In this document: piece after piece, positions 19,954-29,342 of the stretch | Numbering within the stretch: position 1 is the first letter of the stretch | Layout: each line of letters starts with the position of its first letter | Assembly (NCBI RefSeq): GCF_024609215.1 | Contig: NZ_JANIPD030000023.1 | Span: forward strand, 124,001 to 188,000 | DNA: 64,000 bases | Reading direction: 5' to 3' | Origin: Curtanaerobium respiraculi | GTDB taxonomy: Bacteria > Actinomycetota > Coriobacteriia > Coriobacteriales > Eggerthellaceae | Translations under genes and position numbers: made by a program | The notes under the pieces: generated by a model | What the model was told of the DNA's origin: nothing | Databases searched by the model: none | Seen by the model: the letters and a program-made list of their open reading frames with translations, nothing else

Positions 19954-22761
19954 ATGAGGAAACTGAACATGTCGCGTCGCAGCTTCGTGAAGACGGCGGC
20001 AGTTGCAGGTGCCGTTGCTGCGGTGACCGGCACGTCTGCCACTGATTTCGTCGAAACGGCAAACGCGGCGGCTTCCTCGGAGGAAGAGTATGTGGTCAAC
20101 TCCGCATGCCGTGCCTGTATCTCGAACTGCGCCGTGAAGGTGACGGTTCGAAACGGACGTGTGGTGCGCATCGAGGGTGATCCCATCGACCCCATGAGCA
20201 AGGGGCGTATCTGCGCGAAGGGCGCGGTCGGCATTCAAGCGCTGTATCACCCGAATCGCCTGAAGTACCCGATGAGGCTCGTCGGGGAGCGCGGCAGCAA
20301 CCAATGGGAGCGCATCACCTGGAAAGAGGCGATCGACACCATCGCCGATAAACTCATGGAGGTTTACGAGCAGGATCCCATGACGCTCGTCGTGTCATGC
20401 GGAGGCGGCGGCAACCCTCAGTTCTGGAGCCTGTCGCGATTCCTGCAGAGCTTCGACGGGGGCAACTTCTTCGAGCCGGGCTGCGCCCAGTGCTTCCTGC
20501 CGCGCAACCACGCCCAGCCGGTCGTCAACGGCCAAACGGACAACTCGATCGCCGACTCCAATGCATACGAGATCTACTACTCGGAGAACCAGTACGGCAA
20601 CAACGGTTGCAAGACGCTCGTTCTGTGGGGCACCGACCCTTCGCAAAGCTGTCCCGCTTCCGGCGGGCGCGCCGTAGCGAACCTCCGCGCGAACGGCACC
20701 AAGACCGTCGTCGTCGACCCTCGTTTCACGCCTGATGCGGCGAAGGCGGACGTGTGGCTGCCCGTTCGCCCCGGCACCGACGTGGCCCTTGAGCTCACCT
20801 GGATCAAGTACATTCTGGACAACGAGCTCTACGACGAAGAGTTCTGCATGAAGTGGACCAACCTCCCCTTCCTGATCAACCCTGAGACCAAGTACACCTA
20901 CAAGGCCTCGGAACTCGGATTAGATGTTGCCGGAGCGGATGACAAGCTCACGTTCGCGGTATGGGACAAGACGAAGAACGCCCCTGTTCCCTGCCCCTTC
21001 CCCTGGGATGAGTCCATTGACTGCCAAATGGATGGCGAGTTCGAGTACAACGGCATCAAAGGCATCAAGACCGGATTCCGCGCCCTCAAGGAAGCTTGCG
21101 AAGGATGGACCCTCGAGAAAGGAGCCGAAACCTGCTGGCTCCGTAAAGAGGATATCGAAAAGGCCATCAAGCTCTATGTGGAAGGCAGCCCCAATGCCGG
21201 CATCAGCCTAGGCGTGGCGACCGACCAGTACGAGCAGAGCGCTCAGGCAGCATTGGGCACCGCCATCCTCGACGTCATCATGAGCAATGTCGACAATCCC
21301 GGCAATATCACGCAGATGCGCCCCGCCCAGAACCCCGGCACCTACCTCATTCCGCCATATGATAAATTCGGCGCCAACGAGATGGGGCCGAGCTATGAGG
21401 CAACCGCTCGTCGTCTCGGCTTCATCGAGCACAAGGGCTTGGGATTCTGGAAGGCAAGCCACATCGGCACCATCCGCGAAGCGCTCGAGACCGGCGAGCC
21501 GTATCTGCCCCGTGTTTGGATCGACCGTTCCGGCAACAAGCCCATCATGCTCGGCGGCGCTCGCTACTTCATGGAAGCTGCTAAGAAGTTCGAGCTCGTC
21601 GTCCACATGTACATGTACCCGACCGCGCAATCCGTCGAGGCGGCTGACATCCTGCTTCCCGCAACCGAATGGCTCGAGACCAGCTACGCTTCCGACCGTT
21701 GCAACGTCTTCGTCATCCGCCAGCGCGTAGTGCAGCTGTTCGAAGACGTGGACGAAAGCCTCATGTGGAGCTGGCTTACCAAGGCGTTGGCCGATCGAGG
21801 ACATCCGAAGGCGCAGAAGTCCTTCACCCAGTTCGACAATTATCAGAAACTCGGCATCAACTGGCTCACGTACGAAGACTACGAAGAATACCTCGCCAGC
21901 GTCATCAGCCGCTCCTTTACCAAGCAGTACCCCAATGGCCTCACCTGGGCTCAGTGCAAGGAGCTCCTTCCTATGGAGATCGCCGAGGAGAAAAAATGGG
22001 TTGAGGACTCCTATGGCTTCTACAAACAAATCAGCACGAAGACGGGTAAACTCAACGGATTCAGCCGCACTCCGAGCCTGCGGTGCGAACCGTATGCCGA
22101 AGGTATGATCCGCCTCGGCCGCACGGGAAATGCGGCCGGCAAAGACAGCATGGGCTATATCATGCCCCCGGCAAACGAGGACTACCCCCCTCTGCCTTAT
22201 TATCGCGAACCCGACGAGACGCCCGTCGCCTCTGAAAAGAATTACGATGCCGAGTACCCCTACACGCTGACCGAGGGCCGCATCCCGATGTTTCACCATA
22301 GCACGCTGCGCAACAACCCCTACATGCGGGAGATCTACCCCGTCGCCCGCTGCTGGATCAACCCGGAGACGGCCAAGGAGATCGGCGTCGTGGATGAGGA
22401 CTGGGTGAAGATCACGAGCCATCGCGATTCAACGTGGGGCAAGGTGCTGATCACCGAGGGCATCGCGCCCAAGGTAGTGTATCAGGAACGCTTCTGGAAC
22501 CCGGAGCTACTGGATTCCGACGACCCGAGCCAGGCGTGGAAAGTGATGAACATCAATCTTCTGACCAGGCACGATGGACCCTACAACCCCGAATACGGAA
22601 CACATACGCTCCGCGGGTTCACCGTGAAGATCGAAAAGTCGAGCAAGCCCAAGGGCGTGTGGGAGAAACCCGAAGAATTCGAGCCGTGGATGCCCGAGCC
22701 CAGCGAGGACACCGGCGGCGGCAACGCCATCTACGACGCGGCGACCGGAACGATGAGATAA
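19954..22761 (+). CDS. Tat-exported molybdopterin oxidoreductase, catalytic subunit
   Basis: A 935-residue enzyme of the DMSO reductase superfamily. Tat signal SRRSFVK at 7-13 with an ANAAA cleavage region near 40. The [4Fe-4S] ligands are C52, C55, C59 and C87 (CRACISNC and GRICAKG). Bis-MGD-binding segments include LVLWGTDPSQSCP and VVVDPRFTPDAAKADVWLPVRPGTD. Near the metal, GCAQCFLPRN offers C177 or C180 as the molybdenum ligand. The start at 19954 has a strong AAGGAGG ahead; the frame extends further upstream only as an overlap with the previous gene. FeS, membrane, NapGH-like and chaperone genes follow. Substrate unknown: DMSO-type reductases and the gut actinobacterial catechol dehydroxylases are both possible relatives. 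Confidence 0.9.
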   Translation: MRKLNMSRRSFVKTAAVAGAVAAVTGTSATDFVETANAAASSEEEYVVNSACRACISNCAVKVTVRNGRVVRIEGDPIDPMSKGRICAKGAVGIQALYHPNRLKYPMRLVGERGSNQWERITWKEAIDTIADKLMEVYEQDPMTLVVSCGGGGNPQFWSLSRFLQSFDGGNFFEPGCAQCFLPRNHAQPVVNGQTDNSIADSNAYEIYYSENQYGNNGCKTLVLWGTDPSQSCPASGGRAVANLRANGTKTVVVDPRFTPDAAKADVWLPVRPGTDVALELTWIKYILDNELYDEEFCMKWTNLPFLINPETKYTYKASELGLDVAGADDKLTFAVWDKTKNAPVPCPFPWDESIDCQMDGEFEYNGIKGIKTGFRALKEACEGWTLEKGAETCWLRKEDIEKAIKLYVEGSPNAGISLGVATDQYEQSAQAALGTAILDVIMSNVDNPGNITQMRPAQNPGTYLIPPYDKFGANEMGPSYEATARRLGFIEHKGLGFWKASHIGTIREALETGEPYLPRVWIDRSGNKPIMLGGARYFMEAAKKFELVVHMYMYPTAQSVEAADILLPATEWLETSYASDRCNVFVIRQRVVQLFEDVDESLMWSWLTKALADRGHPKAQKSFTQFDNYQKLGINWLTYEDYEEYLASVISRSFTKQYPNGLTWAQCKELLPMEIAEEKKWVEDSYGFYKQISTKTGKLNGFSRTPSLRCEPYAEGMIRLGRTGNAAGKDSMGYIMPPANEDYPPLPYYREPDETPVASEKNYDAEYPYTLTEGRIPMFHHSTLRNNPYMREIYPVARCWINPETAKEIGVVDEDWVKITSHRDSTWGKVLITEGIAPKVVYQERFWNPELLDSDDPSQAWKVMNINLLTRHDGPYNPEYGTHTLRGFTVKIEKSSKPKGVWEKPEEFEPWMPEPSEDTGGGNAIYDAATGTMR

Positions 22762-22791
22762 CTCGGAGAGAAAGTAAGGAGGCGATTTTTT

Positions 22792-23382
22792 ATGCCGCAT
22801 AATTGCATAGTCGTAGACCTAGACCGCTGCATCGGCTGTTACAGCTGCGAGGCGAACTGCAAGATGGAGAACGATATCGCCCTCGGCGAATATTGGAACA
22901 AAGTGATCGTCGAAGGCCCCTTTGGAACGTTTCCCGATATCGAGCAATATTGGCTCCCCACCATGTGCCAGCAGTGCGAGGACGCGCCCTGTGTCCATGT
23001 CTGCCCCACCGGAGCGAGCTATCGCGACCCGGAGACAAACATCGTGCTCATCGACAAGGAGAAATGCATCGGGTGCAAGTATTGCATGATGGCCTGCCCC
23101 TACGGTGTGCGTTCCTGGAACAAGAAAGAGAATGTCGTCGAGAAATGCACGCTGTGCTCGCATCTGACCGTGAACGGAGAGCTACCCGCCTGCGTGGCGA
23201 AGTGCTGCGGGGAATGCCGCTACTACGGCGACTTGGACGACCCCGAATCCGCTCCGTCCAAGGCGATAGCCGCCGTCAGCGACAAATCCGCCTTGCATCA
23301 CCTGACCGACGTGGGCAACCATCCCACGACGGTATACATCTTGCACGATAAAATCGCGACCTGGAGGAGCAGTGAGGAGTAA
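22792..23382 (+). CDS. Four-cluster iron-sulfur subunit (DmsB/NrfC-like)
   Basis: A 196-residue electron-transfer subunit with four Cys motifs for [4Fe-4S] clusters: CIGCYSCEANC, CQQCEDAPCVHVCP, CIGCKYCMMACP and the CTLC...CVAKCCGEC group. It has no export signal, so it should ride out of the cell with the Tat-exported catalytic subunit, as DmsB does. It carries electrons from the membrane subunit to the molybdenum subunit. It starts 30 bases after the catalytic gene with AAGGAGG ahead, and its stop overlaps the next start by one base (TAATG). Confidence 0.92.
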   Translation: MPHNCIVVDLDRCIGCYSCEANCKMENDIALGEYWNKVIVEGPFGTFPDIEQYWLPTMCQQCEDAPCVHVCPTGASYRDPETNIVLIDKEKCIGCKYCMMACPYGVRSWNKKENVVEKCTLCSHLTVNGELPACVAKCCGECRYYGDLDDPESAPSKAIAAVSDKSALHHLTDVGNHPTTVYILHDKIATWRSSEE

Positions 23383-24179
23383 TGGATATTCAATGGTCAC
23401 TTGTGCTCTTCACCGCGCTCACCGGCGCCGCTGGATGGATGCTCGCGACGATAGCCTACGCCGAGGTTAAGGGCATTCAGAGGGGCATCGCGTTCAACTC
23501 CGCCCTCATTGCGCTCATAGGGCTCATCGTCGGCGGCGTCTGCTCGGTAACCCACCTGGCTCACCCCGAACGCATGCTTGGAGCCCTGGGGCACCCCACG
23601 AGCGGCATATTCACCGAAGCGGTGCTTGTCGGCATCACGGCCCTCTTCACGATCATCTACCTGATCCTCCTGAAGCGCGGTGCTTCAGAGGGAACCCGCA
23701 AGGGAATCATCGTCATCGCCGGCATATTCGGCGTGCTGCTGAGCTTCATGTCCGGGTATTCGTATATGATGCCCTCGCACATGAGCTGGAACACCTTGTT
23801 GCTCCCCTGCGGCTATCTGGGCACGGCAATACCTGCTGGCATCGCCCTGTACCTCGGCTACGCCAAGCTGAAGGGCGATGACGAGCTGGGCGCCCTCCCT
23901 AAGCTTCTGGGAATCGGCGGCATCGTCGCCGCTGTCCTCGCCGCCGCCTACGTGGCGTACGCCGGCGGACCCGACGCGATGCTACTCGGATGGGCGCTTG
24001 CCGTCCTCGTCGGCGGCGTCGTTCCCGCAATCTGCGGGTTCATGATGGAGAAGAAACCCGAAGGCGCCTGCGCGATGGCATGGATTGCCTTCGTATGCGC
24101 CATCATCGGTTGCACGGCATACCGCGTCTTCATGTGGGTGTCCGCAAGCATCATCGACAGCTTCTTCGGCCCCCTCTAG
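23382..24179 (+). CDS. DmsC-like membrane anchor subunit
   Basis: A 265-residue membrane protein with about eight hydrophobic segments, starting MDIQWSLVLFTALTGAAGW. The length, the order after a DmsB-like gene and the opening motif match the DmsC family, which anchors the enzyme and oxidises quinol without haem. The segment VCSVTHLAHPERMLGALGHP between spans is typical of DmsC. It overlaps the iron-sulfur subunit gene by one base. Downstream there are 95 bases before the next gene. Confidence 0.88.
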   Translation: MDIQWSLVLFTALTGAAGWMLATIAYAEVKGIQRGIAFNSALIALIGLIVGGVCSVTHLAHPERMLGALGHPTSGIFTEAVLVGITALFTIIYLILLKRGASEGTRKGIIVIAGIFGVLLSFMSGYSYMMPSHMSWNTLLLPCGYLGTAIPAGIALYLGYAKLKGDDELGALPKLLGIGGIVAAVLAAAYVAYAGGPDAMLLGWALAVLVGGVVPAICGFMMEKKPEGACAMAWIAFVCAIIGCTAYRVFMWVSASIIDSFFGPL

Positions 24180-24274
24180 GCCCATCCCCGGATACCGAAG
24201 CCGCATGCACTATGCGGCTTCGGCCGTATCCGAGAAAAACGCGGAACTGCGTCCTGATCGACGAAACGAGGAAC

Positions 24275-24889
24275 ATGGAAAGGTCCAGCAAAAACGAAGG
24301 CCGTCAGCCGCAGATGTCCCGTCGCGCCTTCGCCCTGGGAACAGGTAGCGTCGCTGCCCTGTTCGCCCTGGGCGCAGCAGGACCGGCGATCGCAGGGGCG
24401 AAGGAGGTCCTCAGGCCCCCCGGAGGCCAGGACGAGAAGGCGTTCATCGCAAGCTGCCTCATGTGCGACAAATGCAGGAGCATCTGCCCCGAGAACTGCC
24501 TGACAACCTGCGTCCTCGAAGACGGAATCGCGAATTTCCGTACACCCCGCATCGATTTCCGGAAAGGGTACTGCACCTTCTGCGACGAATGCATCGAGGT
24601 TTGCCCCACGCGCGCCCTCCTTCCCTTCGACGAAGGCAAAGATTCTATCGGCATCGCCGTCGTCAACGAGGACGAATGCATCGCCTTTTTGGGAAGCGGG
24701 TGCCACGTGTGCGTCGATGCCTGCCGATACGATGCCATATCGCTCTCGGCAACCGACAAGCCGGTGGTAGATGACGCGCTTTGCAACGGATGCGGGCAAT
24801 GCGAGTTCGAGTGCCCGTCCGCAAAATACCGCGTGTGGACGGGAAGCGATAAGCGCGGGATCAACGTTGAAGCAGGCGAGAGAAGATGA
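24275..24889 (+). CDS. Tat-exported ferredoxin-type protein (NapG-like)
   Basis: A 204-residue extracytoplasmic ferredoxin with Tat motif SRRAFALG at 15-22 and an AIAGA cleavage region. Four Cys groups follow: CLMCDKCRSICPENC, CTFCDECIEVCP, CHVCVDACR and CNGCGQCEFECP. It resembles NapG, which receives electrons from NapH at the membrane. The chosen start MERSSKNEG has GAGGAAC ahead. The open frame extends upstream into the DmsC-like gene only as a shadow. Its stop overlaps the NapH-like start (ATGA). Confidence 0.88.
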   Translation: MERSSKNEGRQPQMSRRAFALGTGSVAALFALGAAGPAIAGAKEVLRPPGGQDEKAFIASCLMCDKCRSICPENCLTTCVLEDGIANFRTPRIDFRKGYCTFCDECIEVCPTRALLPFDEGKDSIGIAVVNEDECIAFLGSGCHVCVDACRYDAISLSATDKPVVDDALCNGCGQCEFECPSAKYRVWTGSDKRGINVEAGERR

Positions 24890-25857
24890 AGATGCGCTCG
24901 AAGCAAGCTCTGGTCGCCTTGATCGTGTTCGTCTCGGTCATCGTCGGCCTGGTGATTCATACAGGAACGGGCACCCTGTGCGCGCTCGGGTGGCGAGACA
25001 TCGCGCTCATCTGCCCGGTGGGCGTCTTGGAAACCCTTGCCGGATCGAAAAGCCTTCTGCTCCACCCGCTCATCCTTCTTGCCGTTGCAGTGCTCATCGC
25101 GTTTTTCGCAGGGCGCGCTTTCTGCGGCTGGGCATGCCCTGTGCCGCATGTCGAAAATTTCTTCCATCCCAAACGAAGCAAGCACACGCAGCATGACGCG
25201 GGGGCAGCGGGAAAGGGCAACCCCGAGAAAAGCGCACCGAGCGATTCGGAGAGGCCCGCTCCGGCGGAGACGGCCGCCATCATGCAAGATGACTGGTCGA
25301 ACCGCTCCCCCGAACCCCTTCCCCCAGTCGGAGGAGAACGCGATGGGCGCCATGTCGACAGCCGGCATCTCGTCCTCGCGGGAGCTATCGCAAGCTCCTT
25401 CGCATTCGGTTTTCCCGTCTTCTGCCTCGTCTGCCCGGTAGGACTCTCCTTCGCCGTGACGATCGCAGTGTGGAATCTGCTTCGATTCAACGAGGCAAGC
25501 TGGGGCCTTATCGTCTTCCCGCTTATCATGATGGCGGAGATCGTCCTGTTCCGGCGGTGGTGCCACACATTCTGCCCGATCGGCGCCCTGCTCTCACTGG
25601 TCGCTGGCAGGACCACGATCCTGCGGCCCATCGTTGAGAGGAGCACCTGCCTGCGCACCACAGGCACCGATTGCCGTTCATGCGTGTCCGTCTGCCCTGA
25701 AAAGGTGGATCCGCATGCGCCGTCCATCCCCGAGTGCAGCCGGTGCGGCCTGTGCGTGGAAGCCTGCCCTTCCAAAGCGATCCGCATAAGCCCCTTCGGG
25801 AAGACGACCGACCGGGGCAAAAGCACTGGTCCGTCAGCATCAGAAACGAAACGATAG
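24886..25857 (+). CDS. NapH-like membrane ferredoxin
   Basis: A 323-residue membrane protein of the NapH/MauN family. Four spans are visible: residues 8-28, 55-78, about 166-190 and about 200-220. Cytoplasmic CGWACP and CHTFCPIGALL motifs are present, and two [4Fe-4S] motifs (CRSCVSVCPEKV, CSRCGLCVEACP) are near the C-terminus. The loop between spans 2 and 3 is about 70 residues, longer than usual. It should take electrons from quinol and pass them to the NapG-like protein. It overlaps that gene by 4 bases and lies 11 bases ahead of the chaperone gene. Confidence 0.87.
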   Translation: MKMRSKQALVALIVFVSVIVGLVIHTGTGTLCALGWRDIALICPVGVLETLAGSKSLLLHPLILLAVAVLIAFFAGRAFCGWACPVPHVENFFHPKRSKHTQHDAGAAGKGNPEKSAPSDSERPAPAETAAIMQDDWSNRSPEPLPPVGGERDGRHVDSRHLVLAGAIASSFAFGFPVFCLVCPVGLSFAVTIAVWNLLRFNEASWGLIVFPLIMMAEIVLFRRWCHTFCPIGALLSLVAGRTTILRPIVERSTCLRTTGTDCRSCVSVCPEKVDPHAPSIPECSRCGLCVEACPSKAIRISPFGKTTDRGKSTGPSASETKR

Positions 25858-25868
25858 GAAGCAGCACC

Positions 25869-26561
25869 ATGCAAGAAGAGCTAGCCGTCAACGAGAATAT
25901 CGCCATTGCCATGGAGGGCAGGCGCGATGCGTACCGATTCTTCTCCAGCGCGCTCCTGCACGAATTCACCGTCGAGCAGATTCGGCAGATGAGGCAGATT
26001 GCTCCGGATCAAGGAAGTCAGTCCCAGGTCGAAGAGTACTTTTCTCGAATCCGGCGATACCTCGCCCACCCCGGCCCGGACCCGCGCATCGCTCTGGCAG
26101 TCGATTATGCGCGCGTGTTCTTATCGGCGGGCATCTACGAAGGGCGCACGGCAGAACCCTACGAAAGCGCCTTTACCGGCCCCGAGTATCTTCTCATGCA
26201 GGAGGCACGTGATCAGGTGGTGACCATCTACCGGGAGAACGGGGTCGACATCGATGCGGAGCTTCATATGCCGGAGGACCATCTCGGCCTGGAGCTGGAG
26301 TTCATGAGCCTGATGGCGGACAAGACCGCCCGCGAGCTTCGCGCCGGGGACGGCGAAGCTGCCACCGTTCGAAATCTCGCGATCGTTCAGCGCGACTTCT
26401 GCAACGATCACATACTGAATTGGATCGACAATCTGACGGAGAAAGTGGACGAATTCGCAAAATTACCGCTCTATCCTGCACTGATGCGTATTATCAAGGG
26501 ATATGTGCAGGATGACGTTGCTCTGATGGACGAACTGGCCCAAGCCGCCTCCGATTGCTAG
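25869..26561 (+). CDS. TorD/DmsD-family molybdoenzyme chaperone
   Basis: A 230-residue cytoplasmic chaperone. It shows the family segments VDYARVFLSAGI, AEPYESAF and MPEDHLGLELEFMSLM, typical of TorD/DmsD/NarJ proteins that bind the Tat signal and hold the apoenzyme for cofactor loading. It starts 11 bases after the NapH-like gene with AGGAAG ahead. The obvious client is the Tat-exported catalytic subunit five genes upstream. Length is normal. Confidence 0.88.
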   Translation: MQEELAVNENIAIAMEGRRDAYRFFSSALLHEFTVEQIRQMRQIAPDQGSQSQVEEYFSRIRRYLAHPGPDPRIALAVDYARVFLSAGIYEGRTAEPYESAFTGPEYLLMQEARDQVVTIYRENGVDIDAELHMPEDHLGLELEFMSLMADKTARELRAGDGEAATVRNLAIVQRDFCNDHILNWIDNLTEKVDEFAKLPLYPALMRIIKGYVQDDVALMDELAQAASDC

Positions 26562-26621
26562 GCCCGAAAGGACGCGGTGATTGGCCTTCAAACCGGCAAA
26601 GTGGCTATGGATGGATGATTC

Positions 26622-28163
26622 ATGCGGATAACTCTGAGAAACGCCCAGGTGGGCTTCGAGAACATCATGCCGGCTATCGCTTTGATGTCGCCCGCTTTTT
26701 GGATCGCCTGGATCGAGCTCATCTACTCGGGCGAAGTGTACGCCCCGCCTTTTGCCCCCTCCCAATCGGATGTCATCCTCAACTACATCATCTCGACCGC
26801 GACGATGGCGCTCATGCTCATCGCATACGGATGCAAGCCTGATGCGATCCAGAGGCGCCTGCAAAAACCGGCTTGGCCGATTGCCGCAGGTCTCGGGGCG
26901 TCGATAGCCACCCTGGCATCGCTTATGGCGAACTCCGTCATTGCGGTGGCGCTCACCGGTGCGTTCACTTCGGTGCTTGCAGCCCGATTCGCCTTCATGC
27001 TCGCCCAGATCAAACCGAAGGAAATCCTCCTCATCGCGCTTCTTCAACAGATCTTCGCCGGTTTCGTCTACGGGTATGTGCTCTACCTTCCCTTTGCATG
27101 GCGGCCGATCTTCCTCTGCCTTCTGCCGCTGATGGCAGGCGCATGTTCGGCGCTCGATGGGGGCAGGCTCCGCTACGATTCCGTCGGCTTGCTCGACATC
27201 AAGGAATTGCCCCATGCAAAGAAGATGATGGGCAACCTCGTGCGGCTCATCATCGCCATCGGACTGTTCGCTGCAACGATCAACATCGTGCGCGGATTCT
27301 ACCCGTCGATGATAGAGATGGACACCTTTGCAGAGGCCCGGGGTTCGTCATCGATCCTCTTCTTTTTCGTCAAGGTCATGCTCTGCCTGGTGGTCGCCGG
27401 ACTGCCCTTGAATACGAACCTGGCGAGGCTGTCGTATTGGTGTTTCTTGATCCTCGCCTTCTGCACGCTGCCTCTTCCCCTCCTCGGCCTGGGATCGTCG
27501 CTCACGCTCCAATCATTCGGATGCATAAACGCGCTGCAGAACGTCGTCGTCTGGACGCTGCTCTGCAGCATCGCCTACAAATCGGGTAGGTCGCCCATAC
27601 GCATCTTCGGATGGGGATGGGGGTCCATGGCGCTTTGCTCCGTCCTCGGATGGGCCGCCGGCACCGCACTGGTCAACCTGGGCACCAATCCGGACATGAT
27701 GCTGACCGTCGAGATCGTGATGCTCGCCATCATGCTCATATCGGGGATAGTCATCATAAACCAGCAAGTCATCGAGGCGCTCTTCATCCCCATCGACCGC
27801 GATGCCCCCGCTTCGGTCCGAATTTCGCTGAACGGGTCCCGCGAAAGCAACCAGAGGCTCGAGACCGAGCTCGTGGAATCATCTCCCTCCCCCGTCTCCG
27901 CAGTCGAGAATAGGGGGCGCTGGGGGCGCGCCGTGCAGAGTATGGCATACGACCATGCGCTTTCCGATCGCGAGCGCGATGTGCTCAAGCTGCTTTTGAA
28001 GGGCTACACGAAGAACAGGGTGGCGGAGGAATTGTGCATCTCGTACAACACAGTCCGCAGCCATGTGCGCAACATATACGTTAAATGCGATGCCCACAAC
28101 CAGCAAGAGCTCATCGATTCGTTCGATGCGTACATGCGGGAGCAAGCGAGGCGTAACGTCTAA
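26622..28163 (+). CDS. LuxR-type regulator with large N-terminal membrane domain
   Basis: A 513-residue protein. Residues 15-385 contain about twelve hydrophobic segments and no known sensor fold. Residues 447-500 are a LuxR/GerE helix-turn-helix: LSDRERDVLKLLLKGYTKN and VAEELCISYNTVRSHVRNIY. Membrane LuxR proteins of this build are abundant in Eggerthellaceae and often sit beside the reductase operon they control. It begins 60 bases after the chaperone gene on the same strand. The likely job is to sense the enzyme's substrate at the membrane and control the operon from 18.9 kb. A direct membrane-bound mode of DNA binding is implied. Confidence 0.88.
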   Translation: MRITLRNAQVGFENIMPAIALMSPAFWIAWIELIYSGEVYAPPFAPSQSDVILNYIISTATMALMLIAYGCKPDAIQRRLQKPAWPIAAGLGASIATLASLMANSVIAVALTGAFTSVLAARFAFMLAQIKPKEILLIALLQQIFAGFVYGYVLYLPFAWRPIFLCLLPLMAGACSALDGGRLRYDSVGLLDIKELPHAKKMMGNLVRLIIAIGLFAATINIVRGFYPSMIEMDTFAEARGSSSILFFFVKVMLCLVVAGLPLNTNLARLSYWCFLILAFCTLPLPLLGLGSSLTLQSFGCINALQNVVVWTLLCSIAYKSGRSPIRIFGWGWGSMALCSVLGWAAGTALVNLGTNPDMMLTVEIVMLAIMLISGIVIINQQVIEALFIPIDRDAPASVRISLNGSRESNQRLETELVESSPSPVSAVENRGRWGRAVQSMAYDHALSDRERDVLKLLLKGYTKNRVAEELCISYNTVRSHVRNIYVKCDAHNQQELIDSFDAYMREQARRNV

Positions 28164-28266
28164 GGCGAATCATTCGCGCAACACGCGCTGCCTGCAGCCC
28201 GTGCCCGTGGGATCCTTCCTATTCGCTCAACGCGCACATGCGTGGCACGGCGCTCATGGCGACGGG

Positions 28267-29316
28267 TTAGAACAGCAGCATGAAGAGGCGCGCGAGGGCG
28301 TAGCCGATGATGCCGCAAGCCGGGAACGTGAGAACCCAGGCGATCACCATGTTGCGCGCGATGCCCCAGTTGACGTTTCGCAGGCTGCGCCCTGCCCCCA
28401 CACCCATGATGGCGGAGGTACTGCAATGCGAGGTGGATACGGGCATGCCCGTGAGGCTGGACACCAGCAGCGTGACCACCGTGGAGGACGCCGCCGCGGC
28501 GCCCTGGTACTTGTCGATGTCGACCATCTCCATGGCGACCGATTTGATGATGCGCTTGCCGCCGATAAACGTGCCCAGCGAGATCGCCAGGCTGCAGACT
28601 ACCATGAGCCACATCGGGAAGCCCGCATCCCCCGACATCTCCGCGCCGATGGCCATGGCCAGCCCCATCATGCCGATGGACATGAATTTCTGCCCGTCCT
28701 GCGCGCCGTGCAGAAACGCCAGGGCGCACGCAAGCACATCCTGCAGGACCGTGCTGATGCGGTTGCCGGTTTCGCGGTTGATGGTGCTGAACAGCTTCTC
28801 GATGAGCTTGGTGAAGATCCACCCCAGCGCGAACCCCGCAAGCAGGCTGAACACGAGGCCGTAGACGACCTTCACCCATTCGCCGGGGACGACGCCCGCC
28901 CAGCCGTTCATGGCGATGGCGCCGCCCGTGATGCCGGCGATGAGCGAATGCGATTTCGAGCAGGGGATGCCGAAGAACCAGCAGAACACGCCCCATGCGA
29001 TGGAGCCGATCATGGACGCCTCCAGCGCCATGAGGGCCAAATGGGTGTCGCCGGAAAAATCGACCATGGAGAACATCGTGTGCGCCACGGCGGTGGACAC
29101 GTACGTCATGCCGATAAGGCCGACGAAGTTGAATACGGCTGCCAGGATCAGGGCGGTGACCGGCCTCAGGCACCGCGTGGCGACCGCGGTCGCGATGGCG
29201 TTGGGGGCGTCGGTTGCGCCGGATACCAGGGTGACGCCGATGACGAGAACGAGAATCACCGCCACTGCGGGATGGGTAGCTGCGAGGGCGAAAACCGCGC
29301 CTAATGTGAGGTCCAT
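28267..29316 (-). CDS. PiT-family inorganic phosphate transporter
   Basis: A 349-residue membrane protein with about ten spans. The two PiT signature repeats are GATDAPNAIATAVATR near the N-terminus and FLHGAQDGQKFMSIGMMG in the middle. It imports phosphate with a cation. MDLTLGAVFAL at 29316 was taken as start because AAAGG lies six bases ahead; MPMDL (29322) and TTG (29346) are alternatives. A short leader ORF with a strong AGGAGG overlaps the start. No PhoU-like gene is adjacent, unlike many PiT loci. Confidence 0.9.
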   Translation of the reverse strand: MDLTLGAVFALAATHPAVAVILVLVIGVTLVSGATDAPNAIATAVATRCLRPVTALILAAVFNFVGLIGMTYVSTAVAHTMFSMVDFSGDTHLALMALEASMIGSIAWGVFCWFFGIPCSKSHSLIAGITGGAIAMNGWAGVVPGEWVKVVYGLVFSLLAGFALGWIFTKLIEKLFSTINRETGNRISTVLQDVLACALAFLHGAQDGQKFMSIGMMGLAMAIGAEMSGDAGFPMWLMVVCSLAISLGTFIGGKRIIKSVAMEMVDIDKYQGAAAASSTVVTLLVSSLTGMPVSTSHCSTSAIMGVGAGRSLRNVNWGIARNMVIAWVLTFPACGIIGYALARLFMLLF

Positions 29317-29342
29317 CGGCATCCTTTGCAAGGCCGCTGCAT
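29301..29342 (-). CDS. Possible 13-codon leader peptide overlapping the PiT start
   Basis: ATG at 29342 has AGGAGG four bases ahead, the best ribosome-binding site in this intergenic region, and encodes MQRPCKGCRWTSH then stop. It is in a different frame from the transporter and its stop lies 16 bases inside the transporter gene. Translation could feed ribosomes to the transporter start. It could equally be chance. Confidence 0.35.
   Translation of the reverse strand: MQRPCKGCRWTSH

Noticed and set aside
19555-22761. Molybdoenzyme start upstream at 19555
   Set aside because: The added residues overlap the preceding gene in another frame, while AAGGAGG and the Tat signal define the start at 19954.
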